64,000 nt of DNA from Marasmius tenuissimus (taxonomy: Eukaryota > Basidiomycota > Agaricomycetes > Agaricales > Marasmiaceae). Positions 1 through 11,486 of this stretch are shown piece after piece. The stretch lies in NCBI GenBank assembly GCA_029532415.1, contig JAQOTA010000069.1, forward strand, positions 2,542,001 through 2,606,000. The letters run 5' to 3'. A program made the translations under genes and the position numbers. A model generated the notes under the pieces. It searched no databases. It was not told the origin of the DNA and was given only the letters and a program-made list of their open reading frames with translations. How positions within the stretch are numbered: the stretch's first letter is position 1; every line of letters begins with the position of its first letter.

Positions 1-202
1 ACACGGGTGTGCGTTCAGGAGGACCTTCAACACGCCGGAGTTGACTGCCAAAATGACCGACACAGGGTCTCGTAGTGCGGAATTAAGCAACCTCAACGGA
101 AGAACCACCATTGGGTGTACGTTGTCTTCGAGAACGCTGTCAGAAGTATCGTACTTGGTCCTTCGTTTAAAGATGGCGGTAGAGATGAGTTTGACAAGGG
201 AC

Positions 203-669
203 TGTCAGGAACGCAGCAAGTGACTAGGAAACCCCTCAGGCCACTGTCAAGGTCAAGGGAGCAAAGAAGAGTAGATAGACTGTGAGTAAGACATAGACTA
301 CACAGTACATGCTGGAAACAAGCACTATATGACAAAGTTGTCAGACTGAGGAACTATCTACAGAGGCCATGAGTATATATGACAGAACCAAGCTGTACTA
401 TGATCATGGGAATGAAGGTAAAAGAGGATAGATCAAAGAACAATGATCAAGATCAAAGGAATGTTGTAGAAACAAGTAGAACATCAAAGAATAACTTGTA
501 CATCAGTAACAAGATGGAAACCATGTAGAATGATGAAGAACATCATGGGATGATCTATGGGAACCAAAGTGTGATGCTGGGAACATGTAACAAGGTGAAA
601 TGAAGGGAAAATCATAGAAGAAAGACCTGGGACTAAGGAAAGGGAAAAACAGTAGGGTGATTCGTGACA
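203..669 (-). mobile_element. Solo LTR, family 1 (467 bp)
   Basis: The sequence begins TGTCAGGAACG and ends TTCGTGACA, so it has TG..CA ends within a five-base inverted repeat. It is flanked by the exact five-base direct repeat GGGAC (198-202 and 670-674). It interrupts MYND copy A, whose reading is continuous once it is removed. The reverse complement recurs at 30547-31013 with exactly the same length and a different target duplication. TG..CA ends with a five-base duplication indicate a solo LTR left by recombination between the two LTRs of a full element. No internal region is present. Confidence 0.85.
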
Positions 670-1056
670 GGGACGGTATCGCGTGCTCGACGACAGTTGT
701 TTGAAAGAGGTGATTGGGGTCACCGGGTTTGTGTCCATGAGATGCAAGGACGCATATGTAGTTCCTCAGCGTCCACATGTCTCTCTTTGACATTTTGTGG
801 ATCTCGAGCATTTGGAAGTTGATGTGATGAACCATGATCAACCCATATTCCTCCTCAGTTCTACGCATTTTGCCACAATATTTGATATTGTGGGCACTTG
901 CAGGGGCTCTGGTACGGGCTTACCATCCTTGTACAATGCCAACTGCGTCATCACCGAGCACCACATGGTCCACTCCTCGCGACCCACGTCGAGAAGCTTG
1001 TACCAAGCCTGAATGATACAGGGCTCCATGTACGGATTGTCACGGGCAATGGAGTC

Positions 1057-1377
1057 TGATGAGCCGGCATGACGCCTAGCGCAGAGGACTACAACATAGC
1101 TATACTACTACTTACCAGAGAGGAGTTTAAAGATATAGAGGCGAGATGTAGAAGCTCAAGCACACTCTAGATTCAGGTAGAGAACTATGAGCTTATATAC
1201 ATGTAAAGACAATAGAGTTACCATATAAGAACGACAATAGAAATTGTACATATGAGCATAATGAACAATGAAGAATAGAACAATAGCGTATGCATTGTCC
1301 CGCATAATACAATGGCGGGAAGTATGAACCGGGACTTCGGATATACCGGGATCTAATTATAGTCCACGGATTCAACA
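1057..1377 (-). repeat. 3' LTR of the copia element
   Basis: 321 bp and nearly identical to the LTR at 6634-6954. In element orientation it starts TGTTGAATCC and ends GGCTCATCA. It lies directly downstream of the purine-rich polypurine tract at 1378-1388. Confidence 0.95.
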
Positions 1378-1388
1378 CACCCCCTCGC
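1378..1388 (-). promoter_or_regulatory. Copia polypurine tract
   Basis: On the minus strand the bases are GCGAGGGGGTG, immediately before the 3' LTR. A purine tract here is the expected primer for plus-strand DNA synthesis in LTR retroelements. Confidence 0.75.
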
Positions 1389-1420
1389 TAAGTGCAGCTG
1401 AAAAAGCGCATCTGAGCGAA

Positions 1421-2071
1421 TCAAGTGGACAAATAGAATTCAAGTCCAAGGTGATCTCTGAACCGTAAGAACTTCTCATGTCCGAGATTCTTCGTGAACA
1501 TGTCTGCGGGACTATAGACTCCTTCAATAAAGAACAACTTGATTTTGCCATCTTCAACACACGATCGAATATAGTGATATCAAATATCAATGTGCTTGGT
1601 TTGGCGTTCTTGAACCGGATTAGATGCAATGAAGATAGAGCCTTGATTGTCTCCGCAGATTGGAATAGGACCTAAGTCGATTCCAAGTTCAGAGAGTAGC
1701 GAGCTTATCCAGGAAGCTTGACGACTGCAATCCGACAGTGCCATATACTCAGCCTCAGTGGAAGAAAGAGCTACAGTCTTCTGGGCGTGTGATTGCCACG
1801 AGAAGATGCCGCCTGCTAACTTGAAGAAGTAGCCAGTAATCAAACGGCGTTTGATGGGATCAGCAGCCCAATCTGAGTCTGTGAACGCAAGGAGACCTCC
1901 ATCAGAGTCACCGTCGTAGACAAGTGAATAGTCTGATGTGCCAGCAAGATAGCGGCAGATATACAGAGCTTTATCAAGGTGTTCCTTTGTTGGATTAGAA
2001 GAGAACTGGGATAGCTTCGTAACTGCGTAGGCAATATCAGGACGTGTGCCCAGCATTATGTACAGTGGCCC
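1421..2071 (-). pseudogene. Copia RT end and RNase H remnant, out of frame with an in-frame TGA
   Basis: Continuation of the polyprotein after an internal deletion. Reading from about 2071 gives PLYIMLGTRPDIAYAV (end of reverse transcriptase), then RNase H with FTDSDWAADP and the ALSSTEAEYMAL block, a KHIDI block, an in-frame TGA at about 1577-1579, then YHYIRSCVEDG and a tail ending EFYLST. Related elements have an arginine (KHIDIRYHF) at the stop position, so the stop is best read as CGA to TGA. The piece is in a different frame from the upstream polyprotein because of the deletion. Confidence 0.85.
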
Positions 2072-5000
2072 TTGACTTTGAAGCCTTCAGGTTGTTCCAT
2101 GTAAATCTCCTCAACAAGATCGCCATAAAGGAAGGCGTTCTTAACATCAACAGAAGTGATGTACCAGTTCTTGAGAGCTGCTAGGGCAAGCATCATACGA
2201 ACAGTCTCATAACGAACAACTGGTGAGAAGATCTCATCAAAGTCGACACCTTTGACCTGAGAGAAACCCTTGGCAACAAGTCTAGCTTTCTTTCGACCAT
2301 TCAACTTAACGTCTAAGACCCATCTATTTCTGATGGCTTTGCGACCTTTAGGCAAGTCACAGAGTTCAAAGACCTTGCGCTTACAAAGTGCCTCAAGTTC
2401 TTCGTGGCAAGTGCTCTTCCATTCCTTCTGTTGCTCAACAGGCAACTTTAGAATATCGCGGAGTGTCCACTGTCTGATGTTAGAGAAATCAGGAGTATCG
2501 GACGTTGGAAGCAAATCGTGAACTGGAACGGCATTGTTCAACAGATAAATCACGAATCCTACTCCCCCTTCTTGGGTCAGTCTTTCGACTACGCTTTCTT
2601 CCTCATGCGACTCAGTGCTTCCACTGGGTTCTGGAGCAGGCGGAGGCAGAAGTGGACCAGGAATCCCCTTTTTACCACCTTTGCCTTTCCTAGATCGCGA
2701 AGAGCTAGGACAATCAACTGGATGTGAAGGTTCTTTATCTCCAGTGACGTTTCTCCAAGTATTTTTATTTTCTAAGTCGCAAACAATATCTGAGGGTCTA
2801 TTTGGGTTCCGCTGTTCACCAAATATGTTTCCAGGTTGCGTTGTACCCTTCCGCTGCCTCGAAGACCGGCGTGGACCATCCGCTGCTGGTGCAGGCGGAG
2901 GAACAACGGGTTCGCCTGGAGGCGTCGGAGGACCAGATTGAGGGAGTGGCATATCCCCTGGCGCAGGGCCACCTGCAGGTTTGTCAACCTGAGGTTCTGA
3001 TCTCTTAGAAGGTTCGGAGCGACGTCTGAGATCTGGGAACGGAGTATTGTCCCAATCATCATCAGAGTCTTCATCTTCCGAAGGAATGTTGGGATTTTCA
3101 CCCAAAGTAAATGGTTCACTACCGACAGGTGTGAAGCCACGAGTTTTGGCATCAGGACACTTATTGTACAGCGTCTCATCAAATAGTGCAGTGCTACCTT
3201 TGAATGTAGAATTATTACTCCTCATGAACAGGAAGCCTTTCATTCCATCTTGGTAGCCGATGAAAGTCATCAACTCACTACGAGGAGCGAGCTTGTTCTT
3301 CCTACGATCTTCAGGAATGAAGACGTAGGCTGCACAACCCATAACTCGGAGATGTGAAACATCCGGTGCTTCGCCGTAAAGCATTTCAAACGGAGTTCGC
3401 CAGCTCAAACGTTGCACAGGAGTGCGGTTGTAGAGGTGGACGGCGTGCACATGACAGAATTCCCACCAGGACTGAGGCATGCAAGCTTCAAAGCAAAGAG
3501 CTTCAGCCTTCTCATGAATAGTCCTGTTGAATCGTTCAGCACGACCGTTTTGCTGTGGTGTATACGGTATGCTCTGATCCCTTTGGATCCCATACTCTTT
3601 CAGTACTGCATCAAACTTTTCTCCTTTGTACTCTCCCCCTTCATCGGACATCCAGGTCTTGACAACAGTATTGAATTGTGTCTTGACCATAGTAAGGAAG
3701 TCCCTCAAAGCAGGTACTGCCTCGTCTTTCGTCTTGAGCTTGGAGGTCCAAACATAGGACGTGCAGTCATCGAGAAAAGAGATGTAGTACTTATACCGGT
3801 GATACGATTCAACCGGGTACGACTTCAAATCCGAGTGTATGCGTTCAAACGGTTTAGAAGCTCTCGTTGTAGAGTTGGGGAACGATTTCTCATGCATCTT
3901 GCCTTCAGCACAACCACGACACAGAGGTGTCTTCTTAGTAGGCATCTTAAGGTCAAGTGGGAAACCTTGCGTATGTTTCCGAGCTTTGTTCAGGGCTTTA
4001 TCCGATGGATGCCCAAAGCGTCTGTGCTCAATATCGTAGTCGACGTTGTAAACGACCGACTTGGCCATTAAAACCTCAGCAGATGCTTTCCGCGAGTGTA
4101 CCCAATAAATGGTTTGACCAGGCATATGAGGATAGGAAACAAGCGACTGTCGTCGCTGTGATGAGTAGAAGGCTAACTTCTTCGCGTTTCCACGAATTGA
4201 TAGACCATCTTGAAGGAACTCTCCCATTGATAGTAGACGTATGTCCAATTGAGGTATGTAATAGACAGGATAGAGTCGCGAAACGCGCTCAGTAAGTTTC
4301 CCGTCATGTCCTTCAACATTATGCTTAATGAAGACAGTGCCTTTACCCTTGATCTGTATAGGGTTGCCCTTATTTGCAGTATTTACGATTGGGCCATCAA
4401 GCGATTCATATTCAGCGAAATCATTCATGTCATTCGTGAAATGAGAGGAGGCACCAGAATTAAGGAGCCAACCCTGTGCATTGTTCACACTTTTCTTTCC
4501 CTTACATTGAGTACATCCCACAAAGTGGGTCGAAATAGCATTGCAAAAATTTACAAGTGATACCAGATCACTACGACTACCGCGCGCACTACTGATACCA
4601 ACTAGTTGAGAGCAGCGCTGTAGGTTTGCATCAGCTTGGGAAAGCAGGTCAAGGTATGGTACTTGCCTGTCATCGTGGAACGATCCAAGAGAGACGTCAT
4701 CTGGGACGTCCTCAACCCCTGCAGCTTCGGCAATATCGTTGTCAACATCATTACCAAATAGAGAGGTCATGTCTTCCATACCGTCGTCAGATCCCCAGTC
4801 CATCTCTACATCTTCATCAGGATCAGCGCTACGAGAGCGTTTAGAAGAAGTAGAAGAAGGAGATCCGGCTCCCTCATATCCCTCATCATCATCCAAAAGA
4901 TGCTTGGACGAGGACGCACGTGGTTGTTCAATGCGGTCCTGGAGCAAACGATTGGTGGCGGACATGACGATCTGTTCGAAGGGTTTGAGATACCGCGCCG

Positions 5001-6336
5001 TCTTGGGGGCACCAAGTCTGTCAGCAAGGGAACGTGCTCCACGGACATCATCAAATACTGACTGAGATGGCTTGAAGCCGGTGAAGGACTGCATGGCAGC
5101 CGGGTTTATCTTGACAGCTGGCTGAGGGACAGTGCTGTCGCAGGATTTGTCCCAGTGACCAGTGAAGTGAGCTGGGGGCGGTGATCCCATAGCGCGAACA
5201 GGAGGGGCGCTGGCAATCTCGGCACACAAGGAGTTGTTAACCGCGTTCAACGCGATACGTTCCCTGCGGTCGGTGATCGAGGAATAAGGACGGATAGGAG
5301 CGGGGGAAGCTACGGCGGATGCATAGGATGCCAGATGGGAGTGACCATGCGACCGATTGTTACCACCGTTGTTACCGCCGGCGTTGCCGGGACCCTGATG
5401 CTGGTTGATGCCACCGCGGGTACCACGCTGCTGCTTTTTCTTCTTACCGTTGTTCTGGTTCGAAGAAGGACGTTGCTGCTGCTGCTGTGGTTGACGCTGT
5501 TGGCCACGCTGCTGCTGTCCGCGCTGCTGACGTTGCTGCGGCGGACGCTGCTGCTGACCAAAAGATGGCTCGCGGTTGCCAGCACGCTTGACCGCAGAGA
5601 GGCGGTTGGCAAGCTGAGGGTTCTGGCGCTTGTATTCGATCATGATAGCTTCATGAACGTCGGCGACGGTGAGGGCGCTGGAGCTCTCAGGATCCCTATC
5701 AAAGTCATGAAGGGACTTGGAGGAAGCGGCGTCCCATTCGGGAGGAATAGCTGCGATGAGAAGGAGGGCCTTGATCAACTCGGGAAGTTCAACCCCGACC
5801 TCAGCAAGACGTTCAATGTAGTGTTTGAACTTGGCGATGCCAGCCTGGGGATGGCTAGTGGTAAGCCGGAAGGATACCAACTTGACGAAGTCGCCATAGA
5901 TGGCAGACAGAGTTGGTTCGCCGTAGGTGGTGACAATGGTGGACCAGGCTTTGGCAGCGTCCATGTCCTTGAGAGGTTCAAAGACTTCCTTGGTAGAGGT
6001 CAACTGAATGATACCCATCAGCTGGAGGTCTTTTTCCTCCCATGATTCTAGCGCAGTATTGTACGCCGTAATCTGAGCATCAGTGGGAGGGTGACGATCA
6101 GGTTCGTCGTCACTGTCAGTTCCAGTTGCAGGCGGAGCAGTACCACCAGGGGGAGTAGTGACGGTAATGGTCGGAACAATGGGTTCCCCCAGTGGGTACA
6201 TAGGCTTCTTAGCCGCACCAGTAAGGTGACGATAAAGGCCTTGGGCCTTGGTTACAGCTTCCATTTCGCTGTTATAGGTCTGGCGGAAACCAGTGCCGTC
6301 GAAGCGACCGGAGAAGAATTTCTTAACGTCGAACAT
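2056..6336 (-). pseudogene. Copia gag-pol polyprotein, 1426 aa, truncated in reverse transcriptase
   Basis: Order along the protein: gag-like region (about 1-330, with a Q/R-rich stretch near 255-300 and no obvious CCHC knuckle), aspartic protease, integrase with an HHCC-type zinc region (FGHPSDKALNKARKH, then CRGC) and a DD35E core (D836, D898, E934), then the N-terminal part of reverse transcriptase (NRWVLDVKL, ARLVAKGFSQVKGVDF, TSVDVKNAFLYGDL, MEQPEGFKVKG). It then shifts frame and stops: the region with the YVDD catalytic motif, about 200 residues in copia elements, is missing, and the sequence resumes at PLYIMLGTRPD. The protease motif reads LLNSGASSHFT with Asn at residue 626 where an Asp is catalytic. 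It cannot encode a working protease or polymerase. The start codon is the first Met after the leader. Confidence 0.95.
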
Positions 6337-6621
6337 GATAGTAAGAGGTTTGGTTTGGTGTTGGATCTAGAAAAGACAGGATCAGTATGCATCTAATCAA
6401 CACAGGGAGCAGCTATTAAGGCGCTATGCTCAACAAGGAGCATTGGATCCTTTAGATCCAATGTCGTCGAAGGACGTACATCAATGCCATAGATTGAGTA
6501 CTCAATTAAGAGGTCGATGGCAACATGCAGGTCTGGCCTAGCTAGCCGATGACAGCAGCCTAGGGGCGCTCGTTGCTGACAGCAGCCATCAAGGCGCTCG
6601 TCATTGTAGTCGGGCTAACCG

Positions 6622-6633
6622 GGGCCCATAACC
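6622..6633 (-). promoter_or_regulatory. Copia primer-binding site, initiator-tRNA-Met anticodon type
   Basis: Immediately inside the 5' LTR the plus strand reads GGGCCCATAACC. As remembered, this matches the anticodon arm of eukaryotic initiator tRNA-Met (GGGCCCAUAACC around the CAU anticodon). The transcript would therefore pair with an internal part of the tRNA, as known for Drosophila copia, which primes with a 5' tRNA half. Confidence 0.75.
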
Positions 6634-6954
6634 TGATGAGCCGGCATGACGCCTAGCGCAGAGGACTACAACATAGCTATACTACTACTTACCAGAGAGG
6701 AGTTTAAAGATATAGAGGCGAGACGTAGAAGCTCAAGCACACTCTAGATTCAGGTAGAGAACTATGAGCTTATATACATGTAAAGACAATAGAGTTACCA
6801 TATAAGAACGACAATAGAAATTGTACATATGAGCATAATGAACAATGAAGAATAGAACAATAGCGTATGCATTGTCCCGCATAATACAATGGCGGGAAGT
6901 ATGAACCGGGACTTCGGATATACCGGGATCTAATTATAGTCCACGGATTCAACA
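6634..6954 (-). repeat. 5' LTR of the copia element
   Basis: 321 bp, a near-identical partner of 1057-1377, followed on the plus strand by the GAGTC target duplication. It holds the element promoter by position. Confidence 0.95.
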
Positions 6955-7303
6955 GAGTCCACATCAATCACTATACCAATGCAACCAGCGACGCCTTTGA
7001 CAACACTTTCCCAGAGTTCAATCCCTTCTGGGGTCAAAGTTCCATCCGGTTCGTCTAAAATGACTTTTTCGAGGAAGAATTTCACCCATGGACTGATTTG
7101 AGAAGTCCAACTTGCTTTCACAAGCGCAACCTCGCCACTCAGCCTAGTAAGGGAGCCCAAGATCCCAAAGGCTTTGAGCGGTTTTGGTGAAGGATTTGAT
7201 AGATCCACCCGAGTATTTGAAGGTGGGTTACCCAGCTTGCGGAGTCGAATAGCGCCTCGGGAGCTGGGAGGAATTGCCCATGACCGTTTGGATTGAGGTA
7301 CAT

Positions 7304-7690
7304 TGCTAGACAGGTGTTGTGATGAACTTGTCCTGATTGAGGAGATAATTCAGTAGAGGGCCTTGCTGTGAGTAGCTATATAGCTATACCTGAAGATTGC
7401 GGGCAGAAATATTTCTTTGTTCGATCTTGATGATGGTGGTCAGGAAAATTCAAAATTTCTTCGGCCCTTCATCGACCCGGCGATAACTTTTCGCCCACGT
7501 GATGTGCATATGTTGCGTTGTAAGGGGCGAAAGTTTGAAGATTCGGAGTAAGGACAGTAGTACTACGCACACATGTATATACCGTATCTAACTTTCTCTA
7601 CTTACTCGTCACGCCTCCTCCAAGCCAAAGGAATCCTAGCCATGAATAGTGAATTATGAAGAAGGGTAATCCTACACTGTTCTGGTAAAA
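7304..7690. other. Intergenic spacer shared with 25570-25980
   Basis: No gene recognised. Stretches such as GATGGTGGT, TTCGGCCC and CCCACGTG occur in the same order as in the spacer right of MYND copy B. This supports common ancestry of the two MYND + P blocks. Confidence 0.5.
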
Positions 7691-10600
7691 CTACCAAGCC
7701 CTGGCCGTAGAAATCTGCCTTGACTGCCTTCTTCTCCGATACCGGTACCTACTACCAAGTTTCTTCAATCGAATAAGCAGCCCATTCGACAAGAGGAACG
7801 ATAAAGTGACTCACAAGGCACATCGGACAATCGAACCTGGGTTAGGGTTAGCATTGCTTTGGGTGCAAAAAACCGCCCTCCATCGCGATACAACGAGGAG
7901 GGTAGTATACAGATCGTTGAATCGTCTTCAAGTGCTTGTATGTCTTCTACGAAAAAATCCTGCTCATAAAAACGCGACAAACAAAGGTGTGAGTAAATTC
8001 TATCTCCAAAATGAAGTATGTCTCACACGTACCTCCAGCCATGACAAGTACCATCCACCATACCGCCAGCTGCTAACCATTTCAAGCACCACGACGCCAG
8101 AGGTATAGCTCCTCCCTTGGAGACAGCCTATATCAGAACGAATGCAGCCCCGGTGTCGTCTGCTTCGAAAACCTGCCCGACCCGCCGTGTCTATCAAGAA
8201 CGTACGTGTCTTGCAAGAGATGAAGCTTTCCCAGCTAATCGCCGGGAACAACTGCCACACCGGATGTAACGGACCGTCCAAAGCAGAACCTCGATCTCAT
8301 GACAGCACCTGGATCCTCCATTCAGTCAAAAAGTTGGAGAGGGCAACGACTGCAAGAGACCCTACGAGCATCGTATTACGAAGAGCCGGCGACCCTCCAT
8401 CGGACAAAGGCGACGCGAAGGCCACTGCGAGGGTACCCGGCAGCGAACAAGAGAGGAAGCTCTCTGTGTCGCTAGCCAGAGATAGGAAATTCGGTGGAGG
8501 GGCTAGACGTTGGACTAGGGCAGGGTGCAGGCGCAAGGAGTGGCGGTGAAGGATCTTGCCGAACCGTTTCGAAACGCTCGAGAGCTGGACCGCGATGAAG
8601 AGATATCGCAAGTAGTGAACGATTCGTAGAGGCATGAGCATCGACGATGAATACGGTCCTTATCAGGCGTTATGATAGTATGGTGGCCATGAACAGTTGA
8701 TCCTCGTTGTGGCAGGGTCCCCTGCACCAACATCGTACAAACCTTCTCGGTCTATTCTCTCACGTACAGTTCCATCATCACCTCCTCATTCGTCATATTT
8801 CATTCACCATTACCTCCCTTTGCTTACGCTGATTTCTATCTTACTCATCCTTCCTTACTCACTTTCTTTTCGAACGGTTCATTCTCATTTTCAATCTCTT
8901 TCTCTTTCACATCCGCGATTCCATTCCTCATGTTTCTGATACTGTCCAAGCCGAAGTCCCGATGGCGCCCACTCTTTAATCATTCGCAGTCAGAGATGCT
9001 CATTAACCTGAGGCCTTGTCCACCTCAGTAGCTCTCTTGATTTTGTAGGCCAAAGATGGAGATTGGTCACCTCCAGTCTGGTCGAGCCAGCGATGGGAAG
9101 AGTAGAAGTTGGGAACAAGGTGGCGACGTCAACCTTTTCATTTCCGCATTTCATTTTCTCTTTTTGGTTTTATCTCAATCTTATCTATGATATTCAATGA
9201 TCACCGCCGTACGTACATGACTGCTGTACTTGCCTCGTGTACCATCTCACATATACTCGATGACTTGTTGATTGAAATTGTATCTCCCTTTCTGACTTTT
9301 ACTTCTTCATCGTGTAGGCCAGTGCAAGGGTAGCGATACGTCGAACTACTTGCTTAGCCTGACTTTTTCTTCAACAAAAGAGGTTATCTGACACGAACGA
9401 GGCCGTCAGCAAATTACGGGGCAAGGGCGAAATAGGAATGGACATACCACTGCCGAATGTACTTAGCCTTCGGGTACGACGTGCTTCGGAAAGAAGGAAT
9501 ATAAGTTGGTGCATAGCGGGGCGAGACGTCCTTCACGCTCTACGTATGTCCAAATGGCCAAAACGAGCAGAGGGAGACCTCTTCGCTGCATCGCCTTCAA
9601 TGGGTTTCGCAAGAGACACCCGTACTAGGAGCGCACACGGTGGAGTGGGGAGGCCCTTGTCTTCGTTGACCACAATTCTAACGAAAGGAACTGTGGACGG
9701 AGCCGGGCTCCTTATAACGGTTCTGAGGTCGTGCATCGTAATGGCTAGGGCATGGCCATCGCCTGTGTACACCCGTTAAAAGAATGGCTGGGCCGATTTC
9801 TATTGACGGGACAGGAACGTCAGCAGGAGCAACGAAAACGCGAGGTAGAAGGAATAAGACGAACGAGGGACTTGCTATGCAGACCTTTTCACTGAGTGTT
9901 CTGCGAGGCACACTGTGTGATCTCTCTTGGTCAACGCCAACTCGTGTTCTTGGGCTCAAGGTAGCTGGCTCCATGTTCTCTCCTAGAGATTATGCTAGGG
10001 ATAGTGGCTTGACGATTCTCGAGCCGGGTGTCGCCTCCCAACAAGTTGACATGAATTGGCGTGGAATGGTCCACCGATTGGCGTAGTTTTCATTCCCGGG
10101 TCACTCCAAACGAGAGGAGCTCAAGCATAGCGCGAAAGACAGTGATATCCGCGAGCTGATGTATGTGTGCGGAATGTTGGTGTATCGGAAGTGGATGTGG
10201 AGCTGTTGAAAATGGAGGTGGGGGAGTCCTTGTGACTTGGTATGTTTCGCGAGTGACATTGGACAAAATACGTCTGCAGTGGTTCAAGAAATACTGTAGG
10301 GATCTCGAACGAGCAGATGTTTGTGACAGCTAGGTATCCAGATATCGTTTTAGTAATGTTCAGAGGTTGCAGCTGTGACCTACTCACCACTATGGCATAA
10401 CAAACGTTCTTCGAGGGTGAAATACGCTATGTTGGCCAGTTTCAACATCAGAAATTCCCCCTTAGCAGTAAGCTCTGTAACCCGGCACGCCCACCATCAT
10501 GCCCTAGAGATCGTTGAATGAGTCGAGATTCTGGTGATAGAGCGAGCACAACCTACAAGACTTTAGGCCTTCATGCACGTACCTTGGTAGTTTGTTCAGC

Positions 10601-11340
10601 GGTATATCGGGTGGAGAAATCTTTGGTTCCGAGTCATGCGAAGCGGCCAGCGATCATTCTTCTGGCTTGACTCGAGAGCGTTACCGGTCATAAACCTACG
10701 CGCATCATAATGGGTGAGCGACAACGAAAACCACAGATCGGGTAGGACACGTACCAGGAGACGTTTCAGCCATGGCCCACAAGAGAGGCATTGAAACACT
10801 GAGAGGCACGAGATTTTTGTTGAGTTTCGTTCTCGACCTCTACAGCGGTTTCCCCTCCTCTTTCTGCAGCGGACATTGTGAAGTAGGATGAGAGAACGAA
10901 ATTCTGCAACGTACCTATATGCGCATTTTAGCCATACAAAGCTTTCCTAAAGCCTGATCCACCACTTTTCTCTGGAATTGGGCCAGAGAATACGGACTCG
11001 AGTCGAAGCACATCGCGGTAAACGACAGAGAGCAGATGTCACGCCCTGTCACATCTTGGGTGTCACATGAGACCCAGCGCTTTACGACTAAGCGCCAACT
11101 GGTTCACTTGAACGTAACCCTTTCGTAACCCTCACCATCGTGCTTGAGCTTTCGACACCTGCTGACAGGCTCCTGCAACTCGTGAACTGAGAATTCAAAT
11201 CAAGTAGTCGGGACAATGCAAGCGACGGACACGCTACTATACATACCAGGAAAAGGAAATTCGAATATGCGATTTCGGCCAGATTTCGAAGAAGTTCAAG
11301 AGGAACTTGGAAGTTTTGGGCCGAGATGAGCGTGCGGACG
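7690..11340 (-). pseudogene. Block P1: decayed, unrecognised minus-strand gene sequence
   Basis: I do not recognise the product. Several short stretches match, in the same order and strand, the block at 25980-27340: the segment near 8050-8100 (ATGGTGGATGGTACTTG on the minus strand), the segment near 8580-8700 (HYLRYLFIAVQ against HVTQYLFLAIAV in P2) and a start-like context near 10740-10790 (ATGGCTGAAACGTC followed by GTACGT). In-frame stops lie in the segment around 8660-8690. P1 is longer than P2, partly through the pyrimidine-rich insertion at 8740-8960 and unmatched sequence at 9000-10400. Open frames at 9438-9779 (plus) and 9678-9974 (minus) overlap and neither is recognisable. Best read as a degenerate duplicate of a multi-exon gene. 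Confidence 0.4.
8740..8960. repeat. Pyrimidine-rich low-complexity tract
   Basis: The plus strand is dominated by C and T runs (TTTCTCTTTCAC-like). The open frame across it translates to Ser/Leu/Pro/His-rich sequence typical of such tracts and is not taken as coding. It is absent from the paralogous block P2. Confidence 0.6.
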
Positions 11341-11486
11341 TGAGGGCCTTTCTATTACTCTATGTTCAATTCACCGGGAAACAGCCAACACGCCTTGGCC
11401 ACGTCTCTAATCCCCACCACCCCACTTGATACCCAGGTTTTCAAGTTTCCAGATTCCCTGTCCTCTCGATTTACATTTCTTGTACA

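Larger units (their letters stand above)
1057..6954 (-). mobile_element. Ty1/copia LTR retrotransposon, internally deleted
   Basis: Complete insertion of 5898 bp in minus orientation. Two 321-bp LTRs (1057-1377 and 6634-6954) begin TGATGAGCC and end TTCAACA on the plus strand, flanked by the five-base duplication GAGTC (1052-1056, 6955-6959). I found one difference between the LTRs (a T/C change at a CpG, near 1147 and 6724), so insertion is recent. Integrase precedes reverse transcriptase in the polyprotein, which defines copia order. The element is defective: the reverse transcriptase core is deleted, the protease aspartate is changed and the RNase H region carries a stop. It sits inside MYND copy A. 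Confidence 0.95.
1..7303 (-). pseudogene. MYND-like family gene, copy A, broken by two retroelements
   Basis: Minus-strand gene starting near 7303 (MYLNPNGHGQFLPAPE) and running off the left edge, so its zinc finger lies outside the window. Collinear pieces match copies B, C and D: 7303-6955 (N-terminus with ISPWVKFFLEK), 1056-675 (IIQAWYKLLD, then EEEYGLIMVHHINFQ) and 202-1 (VLPLRLLNSALRDP, GVLKVLLNAHPC). It is cut by a 467-base solo LTR at 203-669 and a 5.9-kb copia element at 1057-6954; reading across each target-site duplication restores collinearity. A one-base deletion near 7245 relative to copy B and a further frame change near 860 show it was also decaying by point changes. No function can be assigned to the family beyond the C-terminal MYND-like finger seen in the other copies. 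Confidence 0.8.

Noticed and set aside
3412..4071. 219-residue plus-strand frame opposite the copia polyprotein
   Set aside because: It is the antisense shadow of the integrase region; the minus-strand frame has all motifs.
5335..6045. 236-residue plus-strand frame opposite copia gag
   Set aside because: Leu/Thr-rich shadow created by the Gln/Arg-rich gag coding strand.
6620..6633. Initiator tRNA-Met gene
   Set aside because: Only the 12-base anticodon-arm match is present and it abuts the LTR, so it is a primer-binding site.
7845..7860. GGGTTAGGGTTAG resembling telomere repeat
   Set aside because: Only about two units. A TTAGGGTT stretch also occurs in the paralogous block near 26058, so it is inherited block sequence and not a telomere or telomere-derived insertion.
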